Source: Candidatus Brocadia sp. WS118
GTDB taxonomy: Bacteria; Planctomycetota; Brocadiia; Brocadiales; Brocadiaceae
Assembly: GCA_007618135.1 (NCBI GenBank)
Contig: PHFX01000009.1
Span: 1 to 64,000, forward strand
Reading direction: 5' to 3'
DNA length: 64,000 bases
The stretch's first letter is position 1. Each line of letters begins with the position of its first letter. Shown here piece after piece: positions 6,431-15,734 of this stretch. Position numbers and translations under genes: made by a program. The notes beneath the pieces were generated by a model. That model had not been told where the DNA came from. It did not search any database and worked only from the letters and a program-made list of their open reading frames with translations.

Positions 6431-8778
6431 TTATCGCCACCATCTCCTCACCATCCATTTTCTGCCTTCCTCTAGGAAGAAAAGAACCGGAGTAAAGGCG
6501 AACAGGAAGCCCCAATCCCTTACTTCTAATGGTGCAAGACCAAATACCTTTTGTAAGAATGGAGTATAGATAAGGGATAAAATAATCATGAGTTCAGACG
6601 CGATTCCCAACAATACCAGCCTATTCTTAAAGAAACCAACTTTAAAAACCGATTCCCTCTCTGTCCTGCACGCAAAAACGTTTCCGATCTGGGTTGCTAT
6701 GATACCAGCAAGGGACATCGTGGTGCTGTAAGATAAACGTGTCCCGATTCTTCCATCGGCATCCCCGGTCTCCAACCATGCTGGAAGTAAATAAAGAAAA
6801 ATCCGGCCATGCAGGCGACTGCTTCTATAGGACCCAGAAAACAATAAGCCCTGAGGAGTAAAGGTATATCTAAAAGCCTTTTATTCCTTGGCCTTGGAGG
6901 TTTATCCATGACTCCGGGTTCCGGCGGTTCAGCGCCGAGCCCAAGGGCAGGGACCATATCAGTTCCAAGGTCAACTGCTAGTATCTGCATCACCGTTAGT
7001 GGGAGCGGTATCTTAAACAAGACAAAGGCTATGAACGGAACTATTTCCGGGATGTTACTGGCAAATATATAGGTTACAAACTTTTTTATATTTGCATAGA
7101 CCGCCCTGCCTTCTTCTATAGCCGCCACGATGGAGGCAAAATTGTCGTCGGTCAGGATCATGGCTGCCGATTCTTTGACTACGTCTGAGCCCCTTATTCC
7201 CATAGCGACCCCTATATCGGCCTTTTTGAGGGCAGGGGCATCGTTCACACCGTCACCTGTCACTGCCACGATCTCATCCATATCCTGAAAGGCGGTGACT
7301 ACCCGCATTTTGTGTTCAGGGGATACCCGTGCAAATATAACTTCTTCCTCTTTCAATAACTTCCTGAGGGTTTCGTCATTCATCTCAATAAGTTCATTAC
7401 CGGTAACAATCTTTGGATTAACGGTTTTTGTAAGCCCTATCTTTTTTGCTATCGAAAGGGCTGTCAATCCGTAATCCCCGGTAATCATAACCACCCTTAT
7501 GCCCGCCCTGTGGCACAACTCTATCGCCTTAGGCACCTCTGGCTTTGGAGGGTCCATCATTCCTACCAACCCCAGAAATATAAGATCCTTTTCCGTATTT
7601 TCTATGGTAAATCCTTCTGAGAAATCCAGGGGTCTGTAGGTAACGGCTAAAACCCTTAAGCCATCCTTTGTCATTGAATCGTTCTTCGATAAGATTATCT
7701 CCCGCAGAGAATCCGTTAAAGATTCTACTTTCCCATTAGTAAGAATATGGGTGCAGAGATCCAGGGTTTCCCTGGGCGCCCCCTTCACATAAGCCTGAGG
7801 TTTTCCGTCAGAAAAATTGATGGACGTCATTCTCTTCCTTACTGCCTCAAAGGGAAGCTGACCGAGCCGTGGCAAAGCGTTTCTCCTCTCTTCAACATCC
7901 ACACCACCTTTGGCCGCTATAACAAGCAAGGCGGCTTTCGTAGGATCTCCAAGGATACTCCATCTTTCCCTCTCTGTTCCGGGAGGAAGCAAGCCCGCAT
8001 TATTGCAAAGCACACACGCATCAAAAAGGGTGTCCATGCCGTTTTCCGTCATTTCCCGCCTGGAAAGGCTCATCCCTCTGAAATAGAAATTTCCCACAGG
8101 TTCATACCTTGCACCGCCAACAGTTATCATCCTCCCGTTAACGAATATCTTCATTACGCTAATCTCATTGGTAGTCAGGGTGCCCGTCTTGTCCGTACAG
8201 ATAACCGTAGTACAACCGAGTGTTTCTACGGAAGAAAGTCTCTTTATGAGGGCATTTCTTCTGGCCATCCTTTGAACCGCCATGGCCAAAGATAGAGACA
8301 CGAGGGGGAGCAGTCCCTCCGGGACATTGGCAACGATAATACCGACGGCAAATATAAATGCGGCAGGTATGCTGAGCTTCCCTGTGTAAGTACCAATGAA
8401 AAAGAAGCCAACACCCATCGCTATGGAAAGGATTTGGAGGTGGAGCGTTGTTTCTTTTACCGGGGTTAAAAAGAGAAAGAAGAGATAGACCGGGTGTCCC
8501 TCCTTTGCCTTAAAATCGACTCCCCGTTGTGAGATGGCAAGCAAGGCAACTGGTTCTTCCAGTCCATCAATACTTGCATGAGGAAAAGCGACTCCATGCC
8601 CAATGCCCGTGGTATCAAGTGTTTCATGTTCCAAAAGGGCATTTAAAGCGGTGTCAGAATCGCCGATTCTCCCAGCATTGAGAAGGATCTCCACCATCTC
8701 TTGCAATGCGCTGCTCTTGTCCTTTGCCCTGAGATTTGTAATAACGACCTTATTATCCAGAAAGTCGGAAAGCTTCAT
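6431..8778 (-). pseudogene. Broken chimera: PTS IIA-like N-terminus joined to a headless P-type cation ATPase
   Basis: The first frame (8778 down to 6697) begins MKLSDFLDNKVVITNL and for about 125 residues is a PtsN-like IIA domain with its His region (GHGVAFPHA). In the middle of that fold (HLQILS) it switches directly into the fourth-fifth membrane helix region of a P-type ATPase (VGIIVANVPEGLLPLV). The phosphorylation motif CTDKTGTLT, the nucleotide domain (KGAP) and GDGVNDAPAL follow. About 250 N-terminal residues of the ATPase, including the actuator domain, are missing. Near 6730 one base is lost: the frame ends in an unrelated tail, while the next frame continues as TTMSLAGIIATQIGN to 6431 and carries the last membrane helices. 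Both lesions argue against a working pump. The family is the type II cation ATPases; the ion cannot be told. Confidence 0.75.
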
Positions 8779-8892
8779 GGCGCATTCACGGAGAAGAAGC
8801 TTTAAATGAAGCACAAACACGGACAACCAATGGTTGTTCGTACCACCCTGAAACCCGCTTCAGTAAAATGAATATCCCTATACGGCTTATTA

Positions 8893-10890
8893 CTATATTC
8901 GTATGGGCATGATGACGACAGGAAACCCCTTGTTATATAATCTCCTTTGTACGGCGAAGATCGTGTAATTGTGGAGCAATCGCGAAAGGAAAGAATCCTT
9001 GGGGAAGATGAGTTGTCCCCCGAAGAAAACAGGATTATGGAAACGTTCTAATATTTTCAAGGTAATTTGCACAATCTCATCAACAACATCCACGCCAATC
9101 GAGTATAGTCCTTCAGCAAAATAGCCGTGTCGTTGCATAAAATTCACATAACGGTCTACGTCATTTTTTACCTGAGTCCTGAGATTTTCAATTTCTGCTA
9201 TTCCTTTGAAATTGCCAGCATCAACCACGCCGACTTCGACAAAAATAAAATTTCTAAACGTCTTTTCAAAGGTACGGATGACATTGAAGAGGGTATGGAG
9301 CTCTCTGCCATTAAAGCCGCTGACCAGTAAAACTGCCGTCTTAGCCGTCGGATCGAACTCAGTTTGTGTTCTTTGTGTTGCTTCAGAACTTGTGACGGGA
9401 TGTGAAGCATCAGCTACCTGAACAAGGTTGTCCAGTTTGCTCAGAAGGCGGACGGTCTTGTTGTAATGTTCCTTTATCACAATAGAAATTACTGCCAACG
9501 CACCGGTAACAACCAGGGTGATCCAGCCGCCATGGTGAAATTTAAGGATGACAACTGATACCAGGATAAAAACCGTAAGAACCAGCCCCACGCCATTAAT
9601 AAGGAGTTTCCACCATCGATGTTTCACCCCAGAACGTGTGATCCACCAGTAGCGCACCATTCCTAACTGCGAGAGGACAAAGGTAATAAACACGTTAATG
9701 CTATACAGCACCACTAAGATGTGGATAGCGCCACGGGTAAGGAACATCACGATCATCGCAGCAATACCCATGAACAAAATACCGTTCTTTGCCACTAAAC
9801 GATCACTCAACACAGAAAATCTCGTTGGAAACCAGCGATCCATAGCCATATTTGCGATTACTCGCGGTCCGTCTAAAAAGCCTGTCTGTGCCCCGATAAA
9901 AAGGAGCAATGCTTCTGATGCGAGCGCTACAATGACAAACCATGATCCTGAATTTTCCCGCCATCCCGCAGTAACACGTTCGAAGAGAACCGCGTTTAAG
10001 GTTTTTCCGGTTTGTGGCTCAACCCGATAAATAAGGAAGGCAAGCATTAATCCCATGACAATAACGGATAGGGAGGCCGCCATATATCTCATAGTAGTTT
10101 TGGCGGTCTGCACCCGTGGTTCGCGAAGTATTGGAAGACCGTTACTCACAGCTTCGATTCCCGTGTAAGTTCCGGCGCCCATACAGTAAGAACGGAGTAT
10201 GAGTAATAGCATTCCTGCAATTCCAATCTTTGAACTCACACCATGCACGTCGGATACGGATGTTTTTATGACGTCCTGGAAGTGCGCCATATGAGTGACC
10301 GGTCCATAGACAATGACAAATGCATGGGTAATAACAAAGATTAAAAAGATTGGCATTAAGGGGAGTACGGCTTCTTTTACCCCTCGCAGGTTGAGTAAGG
10401 TAAGAAATACAATGCCGGTAACAGCAAAGGAGAGTTTGTAGGGTTGGCATTCTGCGGGAAGAAAGCTGAAAATGGCATCCGCACCGCTTGCAATTGAAAC
10501 CGTAATAGTAAGTACATAATCCACAATGAGTGCACACCCTGAGATCATCCCACAGGTGGGAGATAATAATTTACTGGCAACGTGGTATCCACCACCGCCG
10601 GAAGGAAAGAGTTCAATGATTTGAGAATAACTGGCGCTAATAACAAAAATTGTCAGTACCGTTCCAATCGCCACAAAGAGACTCAGGGAATAATGACCTT
10701 GCAGCGCCCGAAAGGCTTCTTCGGGGCCGTAACAGGATGACGAAAGGCCATCCGCCCCTAAACCGATCCAGGCAAAGAATGCTACGAGCGATAGTTTATG
10801 AAATATTGTCCGATCTTGCGGACTCCGTGCACGGCCGATGACGACATTTTTTAACCACCCAACTACCGACATCTTGTATTTCATGTACAA
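8893..10890 (-). CDS. KimA-like APC-superfamily potassium permease
   Basis: A 665-residue membrane protein with about twelve hydrophobic helices (residues about 30-470) and a soluble C-terminal domain of about 170 residues. Diagnostic stretches are LGADGLSSSCYGPEEAF, FPSGGGGYHVASKLL, DYVLTITVSIASGADAI and LNLRGVKEA, all of which have counterparts in KimA/YdaO potassium importers of the amino acid-polyamine-organocation superfamily. The KdpDE-like genes 5 kb away support a potassium role. A general amino-acid permease is the alternative. The first Met is shown; Met7 (MSVVGWLKN) could also be used. Confidence 0.8.
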   Translation of the reverse strand: MYMKYKMSVVGWLKNVVIGRARSPQDRTIFHKLSLVAFFAWIGLGADGLSSSCYGPEEAFRALQGHYSLSLFVAIGTVLTIFVISASYSQIIELFPSGGGGYHVASKLLSPTCGMISGCALIVDYVLTITVSIASGADAIFSFLPAECQPYKLSFAVTGIVFLTLLNLRGVKEAVLPLMPIFLIFVITHAFVIVYGPVTHMAHFQDVIKTSVSDVHGVSSKIGIAGMLLLILRSYCMGAGTYTGIEAVSNGLPILREPRVQTAKTTMRYMAASLSVIVMGLMLAFLIYRVEPQTGKTLNAVLFERVTAGWRENSGSWFVIVALASEALLLFIGAQTGFLDGPRVIANMAMDRWFPTRFSVLSDRLVAKNGILFMGIAAMIVMFLTRGAIHILVVLYSINVFITFVLSQLGMVRYWWITRSGVKHRWWKLLINGVGLVLTVFILVSVVILKFHHGGWITLVVTGALAVISIVIKEHYNKTVRLLSKLDNLVQVADASHPVTSSEATQRTQTEFDPTAKTAVLLVSGFNGRELHTLFNVIRTFEKTFRNFIFVEVGVVDAGNFKGIAEIENLRTQVKNDVDRYVNFMQRHGYFAEGLYSIGVDVVDEIVQITLKILERFHNPVFFGGQLIFPKDSFLSRLLHNYTIFAVQRRLYNKGFPVVIMPIRI

Positions 10891-11251
10891 CCTGCCTTTT
10901 TTATAGTTTTGATCATTTCTATGACGATTCTTATTACAGAGTTATTGAATAAATATTGGCTAATCTGCTATAAAGATTTACCAGGAAAGTCCAACGATGG
11001 TTCAGGTGCAAGAAGAAGGTACTACGGGTTAATGTTTACATGGTAATGCGAGAAATGCTGGTGAGTGTTTTTATTCGGCTGCTTATCAGGGGGTAATAGT
11101 ATACCACTCTCTGCTTCTATATTGTGAGATTATTTTACATAATTCAGCATTATACATTCTTTTTATTTATTAACAAGTATTTTATTGTGGATTAAACATG
11201 AACACGCCAGATGGTGTTTTTCTTTAAGTCAGGAGCAAAACAAGAATATTT

Positions 11252-11402
11252 GTAACAATTTAGTTTTTTGAAAAAGTAGGGGCGAAGCATTTGCTGGCTT
11301 GTGTATGAACGCATGTATACCAACGATAGCAAATGCTTCGCCCCTACACTGCGCGATAAACATCACCAGTATTTTGATTATTTCAAAAAACTAAATTGTT
11401 AC
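11252..11402. mobile_element. IS66-like MITE, copy A (core type 1)
   Basis: Ends are GTAACAATTTAGTTTTTTGA and its inverted complement, enclosing a hairpin with 19-bp arms of the form GTAGGGGCGAAGCATTTGC (the left arm at about 11277). The flanks GAATATTT (left) and GAATAATT (right) match at 7 of 8 positions, as expected of an 8-bp target duplication. No coding capacity. Most of the gene-free stretch 10891-11660 is this element plus the repeat at 11440-11600; I see nothing clear in 10891-11251. Confidence 0.75.
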
Positions 11403-11439
11403 GAATAATTTATAGCAAATGTCTTACATAAGTTGACAT

Positions 11440-11600
11440 GAATTTACCATTACGAGCAACAGCGAAGCCGAAGTTGCGAGCCCAAGCGAAGCAAACCCAC
11501 GAGATTCCTCGCTTTGCTCGGAATGACAGTCATAGCAGAGATTGCTTCGGGCTAGCGCCCTCGCAATGACAACGGTCTTTTTGCGTTTGCTATAATCATG
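11440..11600. repeat. Interspersed repeat family 2, copy 1
   Basis: Contains GCGAAGCCGAAGTTGCGAGC, GAGATTCCTCG, GCTCGGAATGAC and AGAGATTGCTTCGGGCTA, the same blocks in the same order as at 16960-17115. A weaker relative is at 26262-26430. The blocks are partly self-complementary. Short frames crossing it are not genes. Confidence 0.7.
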
Positions 11601-11660
11601 AAGGAGGTACATCCCGGACTCGTTTGGGCTGGGGCTTATCAGAGAATTCCCGGCAAGCTA

Positions 11661-12083
11661 TTATTTACGATCAGGTTGTTTTTCAGGTTCGAGAATAGTG
11701 GGAGCGACAATCCTCCTTAATCCGGCCCCTTTCGCCGCATCCATGACATCAACAACGGTACCATAAGGCACATTCTTGTCTGCCCGTAAAACAAGGGTCT
11801 TGTCGTCTTGCCTGGAAAAGGCATCTTTCAGTACCGCGATAAGGTCCTTTCTTTCAACCGGTTTGTTTTGATAAAAAAGCTTTCCTTCCTGAGAAATCAT
11901 TAAGGTACGCTCCTCAATTTTACTGGTAGCAGCGTATTTGGTTGAGGGGAGTTCCAGCCTGATATTTGGCTGTTCAATGAAACTTGAAGTAACCAGGAAA
12001 AACAAGAGTATCAGGAACAGCATGTCCACCATCGGGGTGAGGTTGATGATTGACTTTGTAATACGTTTTTCACGAAATCGCAT
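11661..12083 (-). CDS. exbD: ExbD/TolR-family proton channel subunit
   Basis: A 140-residue ExbD/TolR protein: short cytoplasmic N-terminus, one transmembrane helix (LTPMVDMLFLILLFFLVTSS, about residues 15-36, with the conserved proton-path Asp in MVDM), then a periplasmic domain ending APTILEPEKQPDRK. It follows the ExbB-like gene by two bases. With ExbB it would use proton motive force to energise the TonB-like protein encoded just upstream (12721-14211). Confidence 0.93.
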   Translation of the reverse strand: MRFREKRITKSIINLTPMVDMLFLILLFFLVTSSFIEQPNIRLELPSTKYAATSKIEERTLMISQEGKLFYQNKPVERKDLIAVLKDAFSRQDDKTLVLRADKNVPYGTVVDVMDAAKGAGLRRIVAPTILEPEKQPDRK

Positions 12084-12085
12084 AG

Positions 12086-12706
12086 TTATTTTGTATCCGA
12101 ATCCTGAGCAGCAGGGTAAAGTTTATTGAGGATAAGCATGGAGTATTCTTCCATCTCCAGGACAAAGGTATCCACTTTTTTATCGAAATAACTATAAGCA
12201 ACCAGGGATGGAATTGCAATAAAAAGCCCAAATACGGTTGTTCGAATTGCTTCTGCCAGTCCCGCGGAAAATGCCTTTGCCTGTCCCAGTCCTAACTCGG
12301 AAATAATTCCAAAGATATCCTCTAATCCCAGTACCGTTCCAAGTAACCCCAATAAAGGTGCTACGGCGGTGATGACTTCTAATACCAGGAGCCTCTTTTC
12401 AAGCGTCTTGGTTTCTTGCCTCCCTGCGGCCTGGATATCAATAAATTTCTCTTCCCGTGTAAGATGATTATTGGTGAGTATTCGTCGCAACAGATTGGAA
12501 AAAGGACCGGAAATCACCTCGCATCTTGAGATTGCGAAGGGGATGTCTTTCTGACTGCGAATTGCCTCAATGGTCTGGATGATCTCCGGTTTTAAGATCT
12601 TATTCCTGCGCAGATTTATTGTCCTTTCAATGATCACCGCAAGGGCTAAAACGGAACAAATTAATAGTGGCATCATGATAGGACCACCGCCAATAAGCCA
12701 TTCCAA
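12086..12706 (-). CDS. exbB: ExbB/TolQ/MotA-family proton channel subunit
   Basis: A 206-residue protein with three transmembrane segments: near the N-terminus (MMPLLICSVLALAVIIERTI), at about 115-135 (LGLLGTVLGLEDIF) and at about 155-180 (TTVFGLFIAIPSLVAYSYF). The TVLGL and IAIPSLVAY motifs are those of ExbB/TolQ. It sits between the TonB-like gene and exbD, all on one strand and closely spaced, so the three likely form one energy-transducing complex in the inner membrane. Confidence 0.93.
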   Translation of the reverse strand: MEWLIGGGPIMMPLLICSVLALAVIIERTINLRRNKILKPEIIQTIEAIRSQKDIPFAISRCEVISGPFSNLLRRILTNNHLTREEKFIDIQAAGRQETKTLEKRLLVLEVITAVAPLLGLLGTVLGLEDIFGIISELGLGQAKAFSAGLAEAIRTTVFGLFIAIPSLVAYSYFDKKVDTFVLEMEEYSMLILNKLYPAAQDSDTK

Positions 12707-12720
12707 AGTATTATTTCCTC

Positions 12721-14211
12721 CTAGAAAAAATAGAAATTAAACCGCACATCAATTGATGGTTCCGTGATTTTAGATGGAAAAGGATTCAGTGGCGCTGCGT
12801 TTTTAATCGATGATACCAGCCTGGAAGCGAGATTAAAATTTCCCGCATCGTCCACAATCTTCACTTCACCAACAGAGCCATCTGGCAATACTTTAAATTC
12901 CACAATCACCGGTTTGTCGTCTTTGGTTTCTAATTTTAGCTCTGCACGTGTTCCATATCCCAGGAACCAATAGAGAGATATTCTATCCCTGATGTGTTTA
13001 AAATAATCGGCATATTCGTGCTTTTTAACGTTAAAAGACGGCGCACCAGGAATCGATGCATTTGATATCGTGTCCTCAAAAAGCACCGGATCATTGTTTG
13101 CCCCCTCTGTCTTCGCATTAATATTGAAGAAGACCTTGGGTTTTTTTAATCCGCCTGGGCTTTCCTGCTCATCCAATCCCCTGTCGAGCCTGCGTTGCGG
13201 TTCAACGTCTGACGATTCCGAAGCAGCTACGGGAGGAGTTTCTGGCTGAAGAACCGGTGTATTTTTTGTTTCTTTTGTTTCCCTTGGTTCCTTTACCTTC
13301 GTCACGATCCCTTTTGCTGTCTCTTCTTCGCGAAGTAAAGACGGCAACGGTTTCTGCTCTGTTTCAGCTTTTTTGTTTACTTCATCCTGTTTATCCGCAA
13401 AGAACACCCCTTCACTATTTGGCAAGGGTTCTGCCTCTTCCTGGTTAACGCTCCGTCCTATCGTAAGCCTTTCTCTTTTTGGCGCAGGCGCATGATTTTC
13501 TCTCTCTATCGTTTCATCGAGTTTCATGGCCTTTACCTCTGTCGTAGCTTCCTTTCTTTCTTCAGAGGGCGCCCCGGTCTGTTTCATGATAAGGGGTTTT
13601 GCCGGATACCCTTGATTTTCCAGCCCTTTGGGGAGATTGGCATACCTGGGTGGAGCATGTTCCTCATGGGCACTATCCTCAGGAATAACCGCCTGTGCCA
13701 CGACCTCTTGTCCCGGCGGTTGTTGCCGGATATCATGAGGTACGCCGGCTTTTCCCTTGCCCAGGAATGGCGCCTTGGAAACACCTTCTGAATGGGGCTC
13801 GTTGTTAACCGTCTGTTTGTCATCAGGAAAATTATCCTTTGCCACGGCGCCCTTTGCACCGATTTTATCGGTATCAACATCTGTCAGCTCGTCTTCGGCG
13901 TTCTCGGAGGTATCGGTAAACATCTTGTACTTCTTTTTTTCAGCAGGTTCCTCTTTCTTTACCTCGCTCTCTTCTTTTTTGGAGACTAAGTCTTCGGGAT
14001 TTTTTCCTTGAGTATCCGGATTTTCAAGTTCTAAGGTAACTGCATATTCACTTGGCTCACGGACAAAACTGTCCCGAAGTGCCCTTAAGCTGAGAAGTTG
14101 GTTTGCCTGAGGGGACATAAAGATGATGATGGCATGGATAGCGAGGGACGCAACAACAAGGATAAGAAACAGGTTTTTGTTAAAAAATTCTGTACGGGAT
14201 TTGATAACCAT
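12721..14211 (-). CDS. TonB/TolA-like energy transducer
   Basis: A 496-residue protein with one N-terminal membrane anchor (about residues 12-31) and then roughly 350 residues very rich in Glu, Lys, Pro and Gln with no evident fold, a periplasm-spanning linker. A compact C-terminal domain (about 400-496) with EFKVLPDGSVGEVKIVDDAG resembles the TonB C-terminal domain. It is the first gene of the operon with ExbB and ExbD, which supports the assignment. It could serve TonB-type outer-membrane transport or Tol-type envelope maintenance; the sequence does not decide. Confidence 0.75.
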   Translation of the reverse strand: MVIKSRTEFFNKNLFLILVVASLAIHAIIIFMSPQANQLLSLRALRDSFVREPSEYAVTLELENPDTQGKNPEDLVSKKEESEVKKEEPAEKKKYKMFTDTSENAEDELTDVDTDKIGAKGAVAKDNFPDDKQTVNNEPHSEGVSKAPFLGKGKAGVPHDIRQQPPGQEVVAQAVIPEDSAHEEHAPPRYANLPKGLENQGYPAKPLIMKQTGAPSEERKEATTEVKAMKLDETIERENHAPAPKRERLTIGRSVNQEEAEPLPNSEGVFFADKQDEVNKKAETEQKPLPSLLREEETAKGIVTKVKEPRETKETKNTPVLQPETPPVAASESSDVEPQRRLDRGLDEQESPGGLKKPKVFFNINAKTEGANNDPVLFEDTISNASIPGAPSFNVKKHEYADYFKHIRDRISLYWFLGYGTRAELKLETKDDKPVIVEFKVLPDGSVGEVKIVDDAGNFNLASRLVSSIKNAAPLNPFPSKITEPSIDVRFNFYFF

Positions 14212-14337
14212 AATTTTATGTTACGTGTTTGTAAGGTATGTTTAAAGCTCATGCAAACGATACTATCGTATCAGATGATTAAAAGTATTGGTAATTCTCG
14301 GGTGTTTGAAAAAGTGTACCGCATGCTCATTTTGTTG

Positions 14338-14865
14338 TCAATGAGATTCTAACGTTAAACTCTGCCCTTTAAGCCTTAATACGATAAAATCAACGATGGA
14401 AGATACGTTCCCGTCTATAGGAAAGAAAGGGATCTTAATTCCGGGTGTTTTGTCGCCCACAACGGCAATTAATTTTTGATCGTTCTTACACACCAATTCA
14501 GCGCTGATTTCAGAGCGCGAGACCTCAATTTTTGGTATCGCGAGGGTTTTATAACCCTCGGCGAGAATAATGTCCATGTCGGTTAAGTAGGTGTTTACGA
14601 TCTCCGACAGAGGAATTTCTCTATGCGTTACGCGCATGACACCCGTCATGGTTTGCGACGACACCACGACTGCATCGGCTCCGGCCCTGGTGTGCAACCA
14701 GCTGTCCTTTCCCTCCTTGTCAATTTCAAAACTATGGTGACTGTGTTTGATGGTAGCAACCCGGTAACCCCGTGATTTCAATTCCTGAACGAGCTTTACT
14801 ATAAGGGTAGTCTTGCCGCTATTGGATTTGCCGACGATGGATATGACTGGTATTTTTGGCTGCAC
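14338..14865 (-). CDS. mobB: Molybdopterin-guanine dinucleotide biosynthesis protein MobB
   Basis: A 175-residue GTP-binding protein starting MQPKIPVISIVGKSNSGKTT with the Walker A/P-loop. It has the MobB signatures GYRVATIKHSHHSFEIDKEG, KDSWLHTRAGADAVVVSS and DIILAEGYK. MobB assists attachment of nucleotides to molybdopterin. Length is normal. It is transcribed away from the ferredoxin-Mrp pair, and a second molybdenum cofactor gene (moaA) lies 8 kb away, suggesting molybdoenzymes in this organism. Confidence 0.93.
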   Translation of the reverse strand: MQPKIPVISIVGKSNSGKTTLIVKLVQELKSRGYRVATIKHSHHSFEIDKEGKDSWLHTRAGADAVVVSSQTMTGVMRVTHREIPLSEIVNTYLTDMDIILAEGYKTLAIPKIEVSRSEISAELVCKNDQKLIAVVGDKTPGIKIPFFPIDGNVSSIVDFIVLRLKGQSLTLESH

Positions 14866-15098
14866 AATATAAATTATAATAGATACCTTTCAAAAATGAA
14901 AAAGATTTTTGCCGTCGTTCGGGAAATGGGGCGCTGATGATTTAACCTTGACAAATTCAGTATTGATAAATTACAATTTTAGATTGTTTTGACCATGTCA
15001 TCACAGATCAGTTTCTTCCTACCGGAAGGTTTACTATATAGTACTCGTGAAGGATGAGTCTGCAAGTAGCTTGATTGCACGAATAAGGGTATTTCTTT

Positions 15099-15686
15099 AT
15101 GGACGATACGGGGAAAATACTGGGCAGAAGGCAACTTTTTAAAGATTTGTTTGTCTTCGTGGGAGATAAAGTTGCAGATTATGCCAGTAAAAAGATTGAT
15201 CGTGTCATGCCTAAGGGTGACTACTTGCGTCCGCCAGGCGCTGTTGAGGAGACAGAATTTCTTTCCCTGTGTACCCGCTGTGACGAATGTATCAAGGTGT
15301 GCCCTGCAAAGGCCATCAAGAGATATCACGGGCTGATGGATGTGGCTGTGGGTACGCCCGTTATTATGCCCAGGGAAAATCCCTGCGTTTTATGTAACGG
15401 TTTATTGTGTATTGCCGCCTGCAAGGAAGGCGCCTTGAAACCTGTTGCACATCCGGATAAAGTCACCATGGGCATCGCCAGGATAAATGAATCACGATGT
15501 CTGGCATGGGGAGGACAGGATTGTCAACTCTGTTATATAAAGTGTCCTCTACGGGGAGATGCCATTTTTCATGAGGACGGCAAACCCGTGATTGACGAAG
15601 AAAAATGTGTTGGCTGCGGAGTTTGTGAATACGCCTGCCATACGATAAATAACACCTGTGCGATTAAGGTTGTATCGAAAAGGTAA
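15099..15686 (+). CDS. NapG-like ferredoxin with four [4Fe-4S] motifs
   Basis: A 195-residue protein. An N-terminal RRQLFKDLF motif resembles the twin-arginine region of NapF/NapG-type proteins, though the hydrophobic stretch that follows is weak. Four cysteine clusters follow: CTRCDECIKVCP, CVLCNGLLCIAACK, CLAWGGQDCQLCYIKCP and CVGCGVCEYACH. This is the layout of NapG/MauM ferredoxins that pass electrons to nitrate reductases and related enzymes. It precedes the Mrp ATPase by 33 bp on the same strand. The electron partner is not encoded nearby. Confidence 0.85.
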   Translation: MDDTGKILGRRQLFKDLFVFVGDKVADYASKKIDRVMPKGDYLRPPGAVEETEFLSLCTRCDECIKVCPAKAIKRYHGLMDVAVGTPVIMPRENPCVLCNGLLCIAACKEGALKPVAHPDKVTMGIARINESRCLAWGGQDCQLCYIKCPLRGDAIFHEDGKPVIDEEKCVGCGVCEYACHTINNTCAIKVVSKR

Positions 15687-15734
15687 TTTTAGTTTAACGG
15701 CAAACTAGGGGCATAAGCTATGAAAGAGGATATA

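Noticed and set aside
11424-11612. Short minus-strand frame with a Gly/Ala-rich middle
   Set aside because: It lies within repeat family 2, and a similar frame arises from the repeat at 16.9-17.1 kb; not a gene.
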